64,000 nt of DNA from Halovenus sp037080055 (lineage in GTDB: Archaea; Halobacteriota; Halobacteria; Halobacteriales; Haloarculaceae), in contig NZ_JBAOJI010000004.1 of the NCBI RefSeq assembly GCF_037080055.1, positions 124,001-188,000 on the forward strand, written 5' to 3'. Below are positions 49,427-58,835 of the stretch, in pieces. A program made the position numbers and the translations under genes. Position 1 is the stretch's first letter; every line of letters begins with the position of its first letter. The notes below the pieces were generated by a model that did no database searches, was not told where the DNA came from, and worked only from the letters and a program-made list of their open reading frames with translations.

Positions 49427-50818
49427 ATGTCGTACAATCCATTCAGCGCAGCGCTCGACGCGCACACGAACACGCTCGAAGCCATCGCCGACGCGACGGA
49501 GAATGCTGCACGACTTCCGGACCGAGCCGAGGAGATCAACAACATCGACGTGGGGATGACCCCTTCGGAGGTCGTCTACGAGGAGAACAAGCTCGAACTG
49601 CTGCACTACCAGCCCGAGGAAGTCGGGGTCGAAGTGCCCGAAGACGAACAGAACGACGTGCCGATTCTCATCGTCTACGCGCTGATCAACAAGCCGTTCA
49701 TTCTGGACCTCCAGCCCGACCGGAGTGTCGTCCGACGGCTGCTCGAAGCGGGCCACGACGTGTATATGATCGACTGGAACGAGCCATCGCGGCTCGACCA
49801 GCATCTCGGCCTGCACGATTACATCAACCGCTACGTCGACAACTGCGTCGACGAAGTCCGAGACCGATCCGGGCAGGATGATATCAACATCCTCGGCTAC
49901 TGTATGGGCGGAACCTTCAGCGCCATCTACACCTCGCTGTATCCCGAGAAGGTCAACGCACTCGCACTGATGGCCGCCGGTCTGTACTTCGACGACACCG
50001 GCGGTGTGCTCGAACGCTGGGGGAGCGAGGAGTACTACAACCCCGAAGCGGTCGTCGACACCTACGGCAACGTGCCCTCGACAATGCTCGACGACGGATT
50101 CAAAATGACCGATCCGGTCGACAACTACGTCCGGAAGTACGTCACGCTGTTCGAGAACTTAGAGAGTGACGACTTTGTGGAGAACTTCGCGCGGATGGAG
50201 CGCTGGCTGGACGAGGGAATCGACCTGGCAGGCGACGCCTACGTCGAGTTCCTGCAGGATATCTACCAGAACAACAGCCTCTACAGAAACGAGATGGAGC
50301 TCAACGGTGAACACGTCGACACGAAAAACATCACCGTGCCGATCCTCCAGATCATGGGCGAGTACGACCACCTCATCCCGCCGCAGGCCTCCAAGCCGTT
50401 CAACGACGTGGTCGGCACACCCGAAGAAGATATCACGACTATCGAGTACCCGACCGGTCACATCGGCATGTCCGTCTCCGGATCGACCCACGCGGAGGTC
50501 TGGCCGGAGGTCTGTGACTGGTTCCACGATGTCTCGAAACGCGACGAGGAAGAAGATGCGGAGTCAAGCGTCACCGAGATGCAGGAGGAAGCCGCCGCGA
50601 CAATCGAAGTCGAATCCACCGGAGAGGACGAGACCGAACAAGCGGACGAGGAAAGCGGTCTCGAAGCAATCGACGGAGTCGGCCCGACCTACGCCGAGCG
50701 ACTACAGGAAGCCGGGATCACGACCCGAGAGGACCTCGCCGATCACACCGCCGAGGAACTCGCAGAAATCGCACAGACCAGCGAGTCACAGGCCGAAGAC
50801 TGGGTCGACCAGCTCTAA
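49427..50818 (+). CDS. phaC: Class III polyhydroxyalkanoate synthase PhaC with C-terminal HhH domain
   Basis: Polymerises (R)-3-hydroxyacyl-CoA into PHA. The 463-residue protein is an alpha/beta hydrolase with the lipase-like box GYCMGG (C159 nucleophile), D314 in MGEYDHLIPP and H345 in PTGHIGMSVSG. Beyond the usual end near residue 370 there is an acidic linker (373-411) and a helix-hairpin-helix-like domain (412-463: LEAIDGVGPTYAERLQEAG, EDLADHTAEELAEI). Such domains usually bind DNA or protein. It follows phaE by 2 bases, and its stop overlaps that of the convergent BtpA gene. Confidence 0.95.
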   Translation: MSYNPFSAALDAHTNTLEAIADATENAARLPDRAEEINNIDVGMTPSEVVYEENKLELLHYQPEEVGVEVPEDEQNDVPILIVYALINKPFILDLQPDRSVVRRLLEAGHDVYMIDWNEPSRLDQHLGLHDYINRYVDNCVDEVRDRSGQDDINILGYCMGGTFSAIYTSLYPEKVNALALMAAGLYFDDTGGVLERWGSEEYYNPEAVVDTYGNVPSTMLDDGFKMTDPVDNYVRKYVTLFENLESDDFVENFARMERWLDEGIDLAGDAYVEFLQDIYQNNSLYRNEMELNGEHVDTKNITVPILQIMGEYDHLIPPQASKPFNDVVGTPEEDITTIEYPTGHIGMSVSGSTHAEVWPEVCDWFHDVSKRDEEEDAESSVTEMQEEAAATIEVESTGEDETEQADEESGLEAIDGVGPTYAERLQEAGITTREDLADHTAEELAEIAQTSESQAEDWVDQL

Positions 50819-51621
50819 TCGGCGAGTGTCTCGACGAGCGCTGCGGCGCGCTCGGAATCAATTCGGTTCGTCGTGTTGCCGTCTTTTTTGACTGCTGTGC
50901 CGACGATTGCGCCATCAGCGATAGCGAGCAGGGAGGCTGCGTTCTCGACGCGGACGCCGCTGCCGACGAGGACTGGAGTCTCGGGCGCACAGTCGTCACG
51001 GGCCGCGACGACGCGTTCGAGCGTGTCGGCGTCGGCGGCCGAGCCAGTTTCGGGCCCGGAGACGATCAGTCCGTCAGCGAGGCCACGTTCGATCGTCTCG
51101 CGGGCGAGCGATTCGGCATCCCGGTCGACCGGACTTGCGGAGTGTTTGACGTCGATATCGGCGAAGACAGCCACGTCGGTATCGAGCCGCTCGCGCAGCC
51201 GCATCGTCTCGTGGGCCCGGCCCTCGATCCAGCCTTGGTCCGTCGCGCGGACGCCAGCGTGGACGTTGACGCGAACGAAGGATCCGCCGGCCGCAGACGC
51301 GACCGACAGCGCCGCCTCGGCGTCGTTTCTGAGGACGTTGACGCCAACTGGGAGATCGATCGCCGCGGCGACCTCCTGCGTGATGGCAGTCATCTCCGCG
51401 ACAGTGTGTTTCGGGACCGACTCGGGGTAGAAGGGTGCGTCGCCGAAGTTCTCGACCAGCGCCGCGTCGAACCCGCTTTCGGCGAGTGCGCGTGCGTCAC
51501 CGTGCGCTCGCTCGCGAAGGGCTTCTCGGGAACCGTCGTATTCGGGCGCGCCCGGCAGCGCCGGAAGGTGAACCATCCCAATCAGGGGAGTCTCCGTCCC
51601 GAATCGCGCCTGCAGATCCAT
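50815..51621 (-). CDS. BtpA family TIM-barrel protein
   Basis: A 268-residue protein matching BtpA/SgcQ from end to end: LIGMVHLPALPGAPEY, FDAALVENFGDAPFY, PVGVNVLRNDAEAALSVA, FVRVNVHAG, DVKHSASPVD and GSGVRVENAASLLAIADGAIVGTAVKKDG. BtpA stabilises photosystem I in cyanobacteria; archaeal members have no known role, and a sugar-phosphate-type enzyme is suggested by the barrel. Its ATG lies 1 base after the redoxin gene, so the two form an operon. Confidence 0.9.
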   Translation of the reverse strand: MDLQARFGTETPLIGMVHLPALPGAPEYDGSREALRERAHGDARALAESGFDAALVENFGDAPFYPESVPKHTVAEMTAITQEVAAAIDLPVGVNVLRNDAEAALSVASAAGGSFVRVNVHAGVRATDQGWIEGRAHETMRLRERLDTDVAVFADIDVKHSASPVDRDAESLARETIERGLADGLIVSGPETGSAADADTLERVVAARDDCAPETPVLVGSGVRVENAASLLAIADGAIVGTAVKKDGNTTNRIDSERAAALVETLAD

Positions 51622-51622
51622 C

Positions 51623-52213
51623 TCAGGCGTCCCAGTAGTCGGGTTCGTTGCCCTCGCGCCACTTGATCGAACAGCCTCGGGAGGCTTTGAAGTCGTCGCT
51701 CATCGGTTTGCTGGCGAGCAGATCCTCGATGTGATTTCTCATCTCGCGTTCGTCGGGTTCGTCGTCCGGATTCATCGCGTCGTCCAGTCGGCCATGATAG
51801 GCTAGTCGGAAGGTATCGTCCTCGCGGTTCGCGAAGAGGAACGGGTCTGGCGTGCACACCGCGCCGTACTCGGCGGCGACGGTCTGCTCGTCGTCCCGGA
51901 GATAGGTGTCCCACTGGATGGTGCCGTCTTCGACGCGTTCGACCATCGTCTCGAAGTCGTCTGCGGGGTACTCTGTCTCGTCGTTGGGGTTGATGCCGAC
52001 GACGGCAATCTCGTCGTACTCCTCGGCAAGTCGGTTCATCTCCTCGAATTTGGCCTTGGCGTATGGGCAGTGATTACAGGTGAATACGACGAGCAGCCCC
52101 TCGTACTCGCTGAAGTCCGCGAGCGAGTAGCTCTCTCCATCGGTGCCTTTGAGCTCGAAATCCGGAGCCACGTCGCCCGGTTCGAGCACGTCCTTGGAGT
52201 CGAGTGCAACCAT
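51623..52213 (-). CDS. Thioredoxin-fold redoxin
   Basis: A 196-residue AhpC/TSA-like protein: GDVAPDFELKGTDGESYSLADF, the redox motif VVFTCNHCPYAKAKFEEM (Cys-x-x-Cys), and PDPFLFANREDDTFRLAYHGRLDD. The CNHC motif points to a thiol-disulfide oxidoreductase or peroxiredoxin-like role in the cytosol (no signal peptide). ATG 52213 gives the family start; the frame is open further upstream. It is first in an operon with the BtpA gene. Confidence 0.9.
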   Translation of the reverse strand: MVALDSKDVLEPGDVAPDFELKGTDGESYSLADFSEYEGLLVVFTCNHCPYAKAKFEEMNRLAEEYDEIAVVGINPNDETEYPADDFETMVERVEDGTIQWDTYLRDDEQTVAAEYGAVCTPDPFLFANREDDTFRLAYHGRLDDAMNPDDEPDEREMRNHIEDLLASKPMSDDFKASRGCSIKWREGNEPDYWDA

Positions 52214-52323
52214 ATCGGGATCTGCGGCCGCGAGCCACCTTAATCCACCGGGGCCCACCGAAGGCGTGTCTCCCGCTGGCACACCATAGCAACGTTTTTG
52301 TGCGTACTCCGGTGCTTTCAGAT

Positions 52324-52812
52324 ATGGACCTCTCCGACGAAGTCGTGGAGCTACTCCGCGAGAACGCACGGTACAGCGTCGAGGATATCGCCCGCCAGAC
52401 CGACAGCGAGCCGTCGGAGATCGAGGCCATCATCGACGACCTCGAAGCGGAGGGCGTTATCAAGGGCTACCGAGCAATTGTCGACCGCGAACAACTCGAA
52501 GACGAGACGATCCGAGCCGTCGTCGAACTGAACATCACGCTCGACCGGGAGACCAGTTACGACGACGTGGCCGAGCGCATCGCCAAGTTCCCCAACGTCG
52601 AATCGCTCCATCTCGTCAGCGGCGACTTCGACTTCATGATGGAAGTCGAAGGCGACTCGATGAGCGAGGTGTCGAGTTTTATCAGTAACAAGGTCGCACC
52701 CGTCCCGGAAGTCACCCAGACGGTCACGCATTACGTCATGACCACGTACAAAGAGCAGGGGATCGAGTTTGGAGACGGCAGTGACGACGACCGCCTCTCA
52801 GTCTCACCATGA
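52324..52812 (+). CDS. Lrp/AsnC family transcription regulator
   Basis: A 162-residue protein. The N-terminal HTH (LSDEVVELLRENARYSVEDIARQTDSEPSEIEAIIDDLEAEGVIKGY) is followed by a RAM ligand-binding domain (VVELNITLDRETSYDDVAERIAKF, LVSGDFDFMMEVEGDS). Its stop overlaps the start of the aminotransferase gene (ATGA), so it probably senses an amino acid linked to that enzyme and controls this operon. A longer in-frame start exists at 52204, but MDLSDEVV is the natural beginning. Confidence 0.92.
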   Translation: MDLSDEVVELLRENARYSVEDIARQTDSEPSEIEAIIDDLEAEGVIKGYRAIVDREQLEDETIRAVVELNITLDRETSYDDVAERIAKFPNVESLHLVSGDFDFMMEVEGDSMSEVSSFISNKVAPVPEVTQTVTHYVMTTYKEQGIEFGDGSDDDRLSVSP

Positions 52813-53948
52813 AGATCGCAGACCGCGTCGAGCAGGTGCCGCCGTCGGGTATCCGACGGTTTTTCGAGTTGGCAGAGGAGATGGACGACATCATCTCACT
52901 CGGGGTCGGTGAGCCGGATTTCTCCGCGCCGTGGGCCGCCCGCGACGCCGCGATCACCTCCCTCGAACAGGGCAAGACCTCCTACACCGCCAACCGGGGC
53001 AAGCGGGAACTCCGCGAACTGATCAGCGAGTCCAATCGCTCGCAGTACGGCCTCGACTACGACCCCGACGATCAGATCCTCGTGACAGCGGGCGCGAGCG
53101 AGGCGATCGATCTGGCGTTCCGGACGCTGATCGAACCCGGCGACACCGTCGCCGTCGCCCAACCCTGTTACGTCTCCTACACGCCGGGTGTGACCTTCGC
53201 GGGCGGGGAGGTCTGTCCCGTCCGAACCCGGCGGGAAGACGACTTCAAACTCACCTACGACGTGCTCGAGGAGAGTGGGGCGGCCGACGCCGAGATGCTC
53301 GTCTACTGTTACCCGAACAACCCCACGGGGGCGACGATGACCCGCGACGAACTCGAAGAAGTCGCAGCCTTCGCGCGCGAGCACGACCTGACCGTACTCT
53401 CCGACGAGATTTACGCGGGGCTTACCTACGAACACGACCACGCTTCCATCGCGACGCTCGACGGGATGCGCGAGCGGACCATCGTCTTCAACGGCTTCTC
53501 GAAGGAGTACGCGATGACCGGCCTCCGGTTGGGGTACGCCCTCGGGCCGACAGAGGCCATCACGGCGATGAACCGCATCCACCAGTACACGATGCTCTCC
53601 GCGCCGACGACGGCCCAACATGCCGCAATCGAAGCGCTTCAGTCCTGTGACGGCGCAGTCGAGGAGATGCGCGAGCAGTACGACCGCCGTCGGAAACTCG
53701 TCCTCTCGCGGTTCGAGGAGATGGGCATGGATTGTTTCCGGGCGAAAGGTGCCTTTTACGCGTTCCCGGCCTGCCCGTGGGACGACGCCAACGAGTTCGC
53801 CGAGGCGCTGCTCGAAGAGACTGGCGTCGCCGTGGTTCCGGGGTCAGTCTTCGGCGACGGCGGCGACGGCCACCTCCGCGTCTCCTACGCGACTGGGATG
53901 GACGATCTGAAGGAGGCACTCGACCGAATCGAGCGCTTCATCGAGTGA
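52809..53948 (+). CDS. PLP-dependent aminotransferase, class I
   Basis: A 379-residue fold-type I aminotransferase of the aspartate/aromatic type: ISLGVGEPDFSAPW, YTANRGKRELRELIS, PCYVSYTPGVTFAGG, YCYPNNPTGATMTRDEL, VLSDEIYAGLTYEH, the PLP lysine in NGFSKEYAMTGLRLGY, and the substrate arginine in HLRVSYATG. Substrate specificity cannot be fixed. It overlaps the upstream Lrp regulator by four bases (ATGA). Confidence 0.92.
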   Translation: MKIADRVEQVPPSGIRRFFELAEEMDDIISLGVGEPDFSAPWAARDAAITSLEQGKTSYTANRGKRELRELISESNRSQYGLDYDPDDQILVTAGASEAIDLAFRTLIEPGDTVAVAQPCYVSYTPGVTFAGGEVCPVRTRREDDFKLTYDVLEESGAADAEMLVYCYPNNPTGATMTRDELEEVAAFAREHDLTVLSDEIYAGLTYEHDHASIATLDGMRERTIVFNGFSKEYAMTGLRLGYALGPTEAITAMNRIHQYTMLSAPTTAQHAAIEALQSCDGAVEEMREQYDRRRKLVLSRFEEMGMDCFRAKGAFYAFPACPWDDANEFAEALLEETGVAVVPGSVFGDGGDGHLRVSYATGMDDLKEALDRIERFIE

Positions 53949-54133
53949 CAGCCCCGTCGAGTCGATTTCCTCCGCAGAAAGCGCGGGAACGGCGAGCAAT
54001 CGAATGCGGACTGTTTTCTCTGGATGGCGGATGAGCCGTCCGAACTGTTCTTGTCATCTTATGTACAAATTATCGAGAACGAAAGTGAAATTCCCGCAAA
54101 CTTTTTTCGTGTGTTTACAGTAGGAGAGTCGTA

Positions 54134-56686
54134 ATGGCAATAGACGAAACGGGCGGTTCAGAAGACGACAGCGGTTCCGGGGTGGGTGTTCGCTTCGACG
54201 AGGGTGTTACTGTTGGGGAGTACTCGTGGAGCGATTTTCGCCGGGAAGAACACGACGAGGGGCGGTTCGACCGGAGTAAATATCTCGGCTTCGACCCACG
54301 CGAGACTGGCCGCCATCTGCAGGCCGGCGCGAGCGGGGCGAAGACACTCAATCAGATCGTCGAACGCTACCGTGACCCACAGAGCCGCGGCGTTGTCAGG
54401 GGACAGTACACGTGGGAACACTTCAAACAGGAGTACTACTACGACGAGGAAGGGTTGCCGCCGCGGGAGGACGGCGAGAAGATCCCGTTCAAACCCGAGG
54501 AGTATCTCGGCTTTCATCCCGACGAGACCGAAAACCGGCTTGGGGAGGCCGGTGACAAGGCCTCGGCGCTGGCCGATCTCGTCGACAAACGGACAGTAAA
54601 CATCAACGAAGAAGTCGACGAGGACGCCTTCTTCTCGACCCGAGAGCAAGGAATGACCGTCGCGAACCGCTACGATCTGGAGAAGGCGGTCCCGATGGAG
54701 AAAAAGACCCACTTCATCGAGCAGGACCGCTACTGGGTGAACAAACCCTACGCGTTCGTCGTTATCTTCAAATCACAGAAAGAAAACGAGATCAAATACT
54801 ACGTCGTCGAGCCACATCTCAATTCTATCGAAGACGAACTGCTGGACTTTCTCTCTCAAAAGCTCAAGACGGCGATCAAATACTCCGAAGACGAAGTCAT
54901 CGTCCAGGGCAGCGAGGCCGACCGGGCGGAGGTCATCCAGCGCGAGGCCGAGCGACTCCTTCGTCGGTACGACCTCTACGAGGGGCGCCCGAAAGAACAG
55001 CGCCAGTCGCCGAGTACGAACGACGAAAGTGGAGGACTGATGGACTCGCTGAAGGGGGTGTTCGGCGGCGACGCCGACGACGACGGCGAAGCGTCGGCGA
55101 TTCAGGCCGCCGAACGCCAACTCGACGGCATCTCGGTCCGACCGGAGCCGAATATCATCGAGGACGACCCCGGCACCTTCTCGGAGTACCAGGTCGAGAA
55201 GATGCTGTACGTCCTGAAGCGAAACTTCATCGGCTACGCCCGGATCGACCCGATCAAACACGACATCAACGTCGAGGACATCTCCTGTGACGGCTACAAC
55301 AGCCGTGTGTTCGCCTACCACACCGACTACGAGCAGATCATCACCAACGTCCAGCACGGCAAGGAGGAACTGGACGACTTCGTCGTGAAACTGGCCCAGC
55401 GGTCGGGGAAAGGTATCTCCAAACGACAGCCACAGGTCGACGCCACCCTCCCCGACGGCTCCCGTGCCCAGTTGACCCTCGGCGCGGAAGTCTCCGATCA
55501 CGGGACCAACTACACCATCCGTCAGTTCAAGGACGTGCCGTTCACGCCGGTGGACCTGATCAACTGGAACACGTTCAACCTCGACGAGATGGCCTTCCTC
55601 TGGCTCTGTATCGAGAATCACAAATCGCTCATCTTCGCCGGGGGTACGGCATCCGGGAAGACGACCAGCCTGAACGCGGTGTCGCTGTTCATCCCATCCA
55701 GTGCAAAAATCGTCTCAATCGAGGACACCCGCGAGGTCGAACTGCCCCAGCGAAACTGGGTCGCGAGTGTCACGCGGCCCTCCTTCGGCGAGGACGACAC
55801 CGGCGACGTCGACGAGTTCGATCTGCTGGAGGCCGCACTGCGTCAGCGTCCAGACTACATCGTGATGGGTGAGATCCGTGGTGAAGAGGGTCGAACGGCC
55901 TTCCAGGTCATGTCGACCGGTCACACCACCTACACCACCTTCCACGCCGACTCCGTCGGTGAGGTGATCAAGCGGTTCACGACCGATCCGATCAACGTCT
56001 CGAAGACGCTGTTCACGGCGCTGGATCTCGTGAGTATTCAGACCCAGACCCGTGTCGACGGCCAGAAGGTCCGCCGAAATAAGGTACTGACCGAAATCAA
56101 CGAGTACTCGCCGGAGAACGACGAAATCAACGTCCGGGACGTCTACGAGTGGCGTGCAGAGACGGACAACTATATCCAGATGGGATCATCGTCGACACTG
56201 GAAGAGATCAAGTTCGACCGCGGGTGGTCCGACGAGCGACTCAACGAGGAACTGTTCAAGCGGAAGACGGTGCTCGCCTACCTCATCCAGAACGGGCTGA
56301 ACACCTACACCGAAGTCGCGGCAACTGTCCAGGCCTTTATCAACGACCCGGAGACGATCCTCGCGATCATCTCACAGAGCAGTCTCGAACGCTCGCTCGA
56401 AGATCTCCGGGAGATGGAGTCGGTCAAAATCGATGTCGACGCCGAGAAAGAAGAACTCGTCCCGCGGCCGGATCCGCCGGAGAACTTGCTGGGAGAGACA
56501 GACGAAATCCTCGCGCAGGCCGAGCCCCTGCTCCAGCAGTACCGTGACATGGAGACGGGCGACCTGGTCGCGGCGCTGTCCGGCGCGAACGACGCCGAAG
56601 AGATCGAACCCGAGCCCGACGATGAGGGTGAGTTCGACTTCGGTCAGTTCGTGCCGAAAGCAGGCTCGGAGGCTGAGGAGGAATGA
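54134..56686 (+). CDS. pilB: Type II/IV secretion system ATPase (PilB/FlaI-like)
   Basis: Pilus-assembly ATPase of 850 residues. Core motifs: Walker A GGTASGKTT (503-511), Walker B IVMGEIRG (576-583) and His box HTTYTTFH (597-604). The N-terminal 155 residues hold two related copies of an EYSW-x2-F ... YLGF-x-P-x-ET unit (28-80 and 90-152). An acidic, Gly-rich stretch at about 290-320 separates these from the ATPase domain, and the C-terminus is acidic. It is the first gene of the pilus operon, overlapping the TadC-type gene by four bases. A T6 run at 54102-54107 lies just upstream. Confidence 0.92.
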   Translation: MAIDETGGSEDDSGSGVGVRFDEGVTVGEYSWSDFRREEHDEGRFDRSKYLGFDPRETGRHLQAGASGAKTLNQIVERYRDPQSRGVVRGQYTWEHFKQEYYYDEEGLPPREDGEKIPFKPEEYLGFHPDETENRLGEAGDKASALADLVDKRTVNINEEVDEDAFFSTREQGMTVANRYDLEKAVPMEKKTHFIEQDRYWVNKPYAFVVIFKSQKENEIKYYVVEPHLNSIEDELLDFLSQKLKTAIKYSEDEVIVQGSEADRAEVIQREAERLLRRYDLYEGRPKEQRQSPSTNDESGGLMDSLKGVFGGDADDDGEASAIQAAERQLDGISVRPEPNIIEDDPGTFSEYQVEKMLYVLKRNFIGYARIDPIKHDINVEDISCDGYNSRVFAYHTDYEQIITNVQHGKEELDDFVVKLAQRSGKGISKRQPQVDATLPDGSRAQLTLGAEVSDHGTNYTIRQFKDVPFTPVDLINWNTFNLDEMAFLWLCIENHKSLIFAGGTASGKTTSLNAVSLFIPSSAKIVSIEDTREVELPQRNWVASVTRPSFGEDDTGDVDEFDLLEAALRQRPDYIVMGEIRGEEGRTAFQVMSTGHTTYTTFHADSVGEVIKRFTTDPINVSKTLFTALDLVSIQTQTRVDGQKVRRNKVLTEINEYSPENDEINVRDVYEWRAETDNYIQMGSSSTLEEIKFDRGWSDERLNEELFKRKTVLAYLIQNGLNTYTEVAATVQAFINDPETILAIISQSSLERSLEDLREMESVKIDVDAEKEELVPRPDPPENLLGETDEILAQAEPLLQQYRDMETGDLVAALSGANDAEEIEPEPDDEGEFDFGQFVPKAGSEAEEE

Positions 56687-58833
56687 GTCTCGAAACGAGA
56701 CAACAGACCGAAGAAGAAGCCCGCAGCGATAGCTCGCTGGGCGGTCGATTCTATCCGCTCTACCGGCGGCTGTTCGACGAGGATAGTGATTTCGTCAGCG
56801 GCGTCGAGAAGAAACTCGCACAGGCACGGATGGCCGACAACGTCGAGTTGTTCATCTCGCGGGCGCTGGCTGTCGGCCTGATCGCCGGACTCGGTCTGTG
56901 GATTCTCGGCATGCTGCTCGGCTGGCTGTTCCTCCAGTTGGTCGGCTGGGAGGGACTGGTTCCGGTCCCAGAGGCGGTTTCGCAGGTGATCGACATCATC
57001 CGCGAGCCGGCAATCTTGCTCGTGTCGGGACTGATATTCGGCTCGATTGGCTTCGCGATCGGTTTCGGTTCACTGATTTCGGTGCCGTATTTCCGTGCCG
57101 GGGCGCGCAAACGCGAGATCAACATTCTGCTCGCCGACTCGGTGTCGTTCATGTACGCGCTGTCGGTCGGTGGGATGAACCAACTGGAGATCCTGCGGGC
57201 GATGGCCAAGGCCGACGACACCTACGGTGAGGTTGCAAAGGAGTTCCAGTCGATCGTACTGGAGACGGAGTATTTCGATACCGACTACCGGACGGCGATC
57301 AGAAATCAGGCACTCGAAACCCCTAGTGACGAGCTCTCCCAGTTTCTGACCGATATGCTGTCGATCGTCGACTCCGGGGGTGATATGACCGACTTCCTCG
57401 AAGACCAGAAGAACAAACAGCTCAGGACGGCCCAGCAAGAGCAGAAAAAACAGCTCGATACGCTGGAGTTGTTCGGCGAGATGTACATGACGCTGTCGCT
57501 GTTTCCCCTCCTGCTAATCATCATTCTGGTGATCATGGGACTCATGGGCAACGGGCTGGACCGATTCCTGCTGAACGGAACCGTCTACGGCCTGATCCCG
57601 CTGATCGGAGCCGCCTTCCTCATTCTGGTCTCGACGGTGACTCAGGACGAGATTGGCGACGGCTATCTACGGCCCGAAGCCGACGAGGAGTTCACTGTTG
57701 AAGAGGGAATTGGCGTATTCAATCCCGGCCTCGTCGAGGAGTACACCGGCGACAAGCAGGTGTTCGATCAGATCAAGCGCCGCGAGGGAACCCACGAACT
57801 GATGGAGATTTTGCGGTCACCGCACGTCTTCTTCAAGGACCACCCGAAGATGATTCTGCTGGTAACTACTCCGCTGACCGCCCTAATCATGATCGGGCTG
57901 GTCGTTGCGGGAACTGCCCCCACATCCATCGACGGGATTCAGGACAGCCCTGTCTGGGGGACGTTCGTCTGGATGTATCTCCCGATCTATCTGAATATGC
58001 TGCCGCTTGCAATCTTCCACGAATGGAACGTTCTCTCCCGGAAAGGGGTGCTGGGGAATCTCTCTGAAAATCTGCGCAAACTCGCCAGTGCCAACGACAC
58101 CGGGATGACGCTACTCGAATCGATCAAGACCGTCTCTGAGACTTCCTCGGGCAAGCTCTCCGACGAGTTCGAGACCATGCACGCGAAGGTCAACTACGGG
58201 ACGAGTCTGAAAGACGCCCTGCGGGAGTTCAACAACAAGTACCACCTCCCGCGACTCTCCCGGACGATCAAGCTGATCAGCGAGGCACAGGAGGCCTCCA
58301 GTCAGATCCAGGACGTGCTCTCGACGGCTGCCGTCGCCTCGGAAAATCAGGACGAAATCGCCCGCGAACGGAAGGCTCGAACGCGGATGCAGATGGTGAT
58401 CATCATCATGACCTTCCTGACACTTTTGGCCGTGATGGGGCTGCTCCGGGTGCAGTTCCTCGATACGATGGCCTCGCTGGGTAGTACTGGCGGCGGTGCT
58501 GGCGGGGAGGCGTCAGGCCAGGAGTTCGGGGCCGACATCGAAACAGGATATCTCTCGATGGTCTTCTTCCACGCGGTGACGATCCAGGCGGTCGTCTCCT
58601 CCTTTATCGCCGGCTACATCCGGAGCGTCGAACTGATGGCCGGGATGAAATACGCCGTCATCCTAGCGACGATCACGTTGATCACGTGGACTATCGTCGA
58701 GCAGATTTCCAGTGGGGGTTCCGAAGAAGCCGCCGCACTGCTGTTGTTCGTCGGCTCGACCGGCCGTTCGCTGCTCGAACCTGTTGTCAGAGAAAGTCAA
58801 AACAGTGATATAACAGGAGTGTGTGACGAGTAG
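56683..58833 (+). CDS. pilC: Type II secretion system F / TadC-type membrane platform protein
   Basis: A 716-residue polytopic protein with two T2SSF domains (about residues 120-260: LADSVSFMYALSVGGMNQLEILRAMA; and 450-570: LRKLASANDTGMTLLESIKTVSE), each followed by membrane helices, about eight or nine in total. It forms the inner-membrane platform on which the ATPase acts to assemble pilins. The start overlaps the stop of the ATPase gene (ATGA), and the first pilin-like gene begins 2 bases after its stop. Confidence 0.92.
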   Translation: MSLETRQQTEEEARSDSSLGGRFYPLYRRLFDEDSDFVSGVEKKLAQARMADNVELFISRALAVGLIAGLGLWILGMLLGWLFLQLVGWEGLVPVPEAVSQVIDIIREPAILLVSGLIFGSIGFAIGFGSLISVPYFRAGARKREINILLADSVSFMYALSVGGMNQLEILRAMAKADDTYGEVAKEFQSIVLETEYFDTDYRTAIRNQALETPSDELSQFLTDMLSIVDSGGDMTDFLEDQKNKQLRTAQQEQKKQLDTLELFGEMYMTLSLFPLLLIIILVIMGLMGNGLDRFLLNGTVYGLIPLIGAAFLILVSTVTQDEIGDGYLRPEADEEFTVEEGIGVFNPGLVEEYTGDKQVFDQIKRREGTHELMEILRSPHVFFKDHPKMILLVTTPLTALIMIGLVVAGTAPTSIDGIQDSPVWGTFVWMYLPIYLNMLPLAIFHEWNVLSRKGVLGNLSENLRKLASANDTGMTLLESIKTVSETSSGKLSDEFETMHAKVNYGTSLKDALREFNNKYHLPRLSRTIKLISEAQEASSQIQDVLSTAAVASENQDEIARERKARTRMQMVIIIMTFLTLLAVMGLLRVQFLDTMASLGSTGGGAGGEASGQEFGADIETGYLSMVFFHAVTIQAVVSSFIAGYIRSVELMAGMKYAVILATITLITWTIVEQISSGGSEEAAALLLFVGSTGRSLLEPVVRESQNSDITGVCDE

Positions 58834-58835
58834 TC

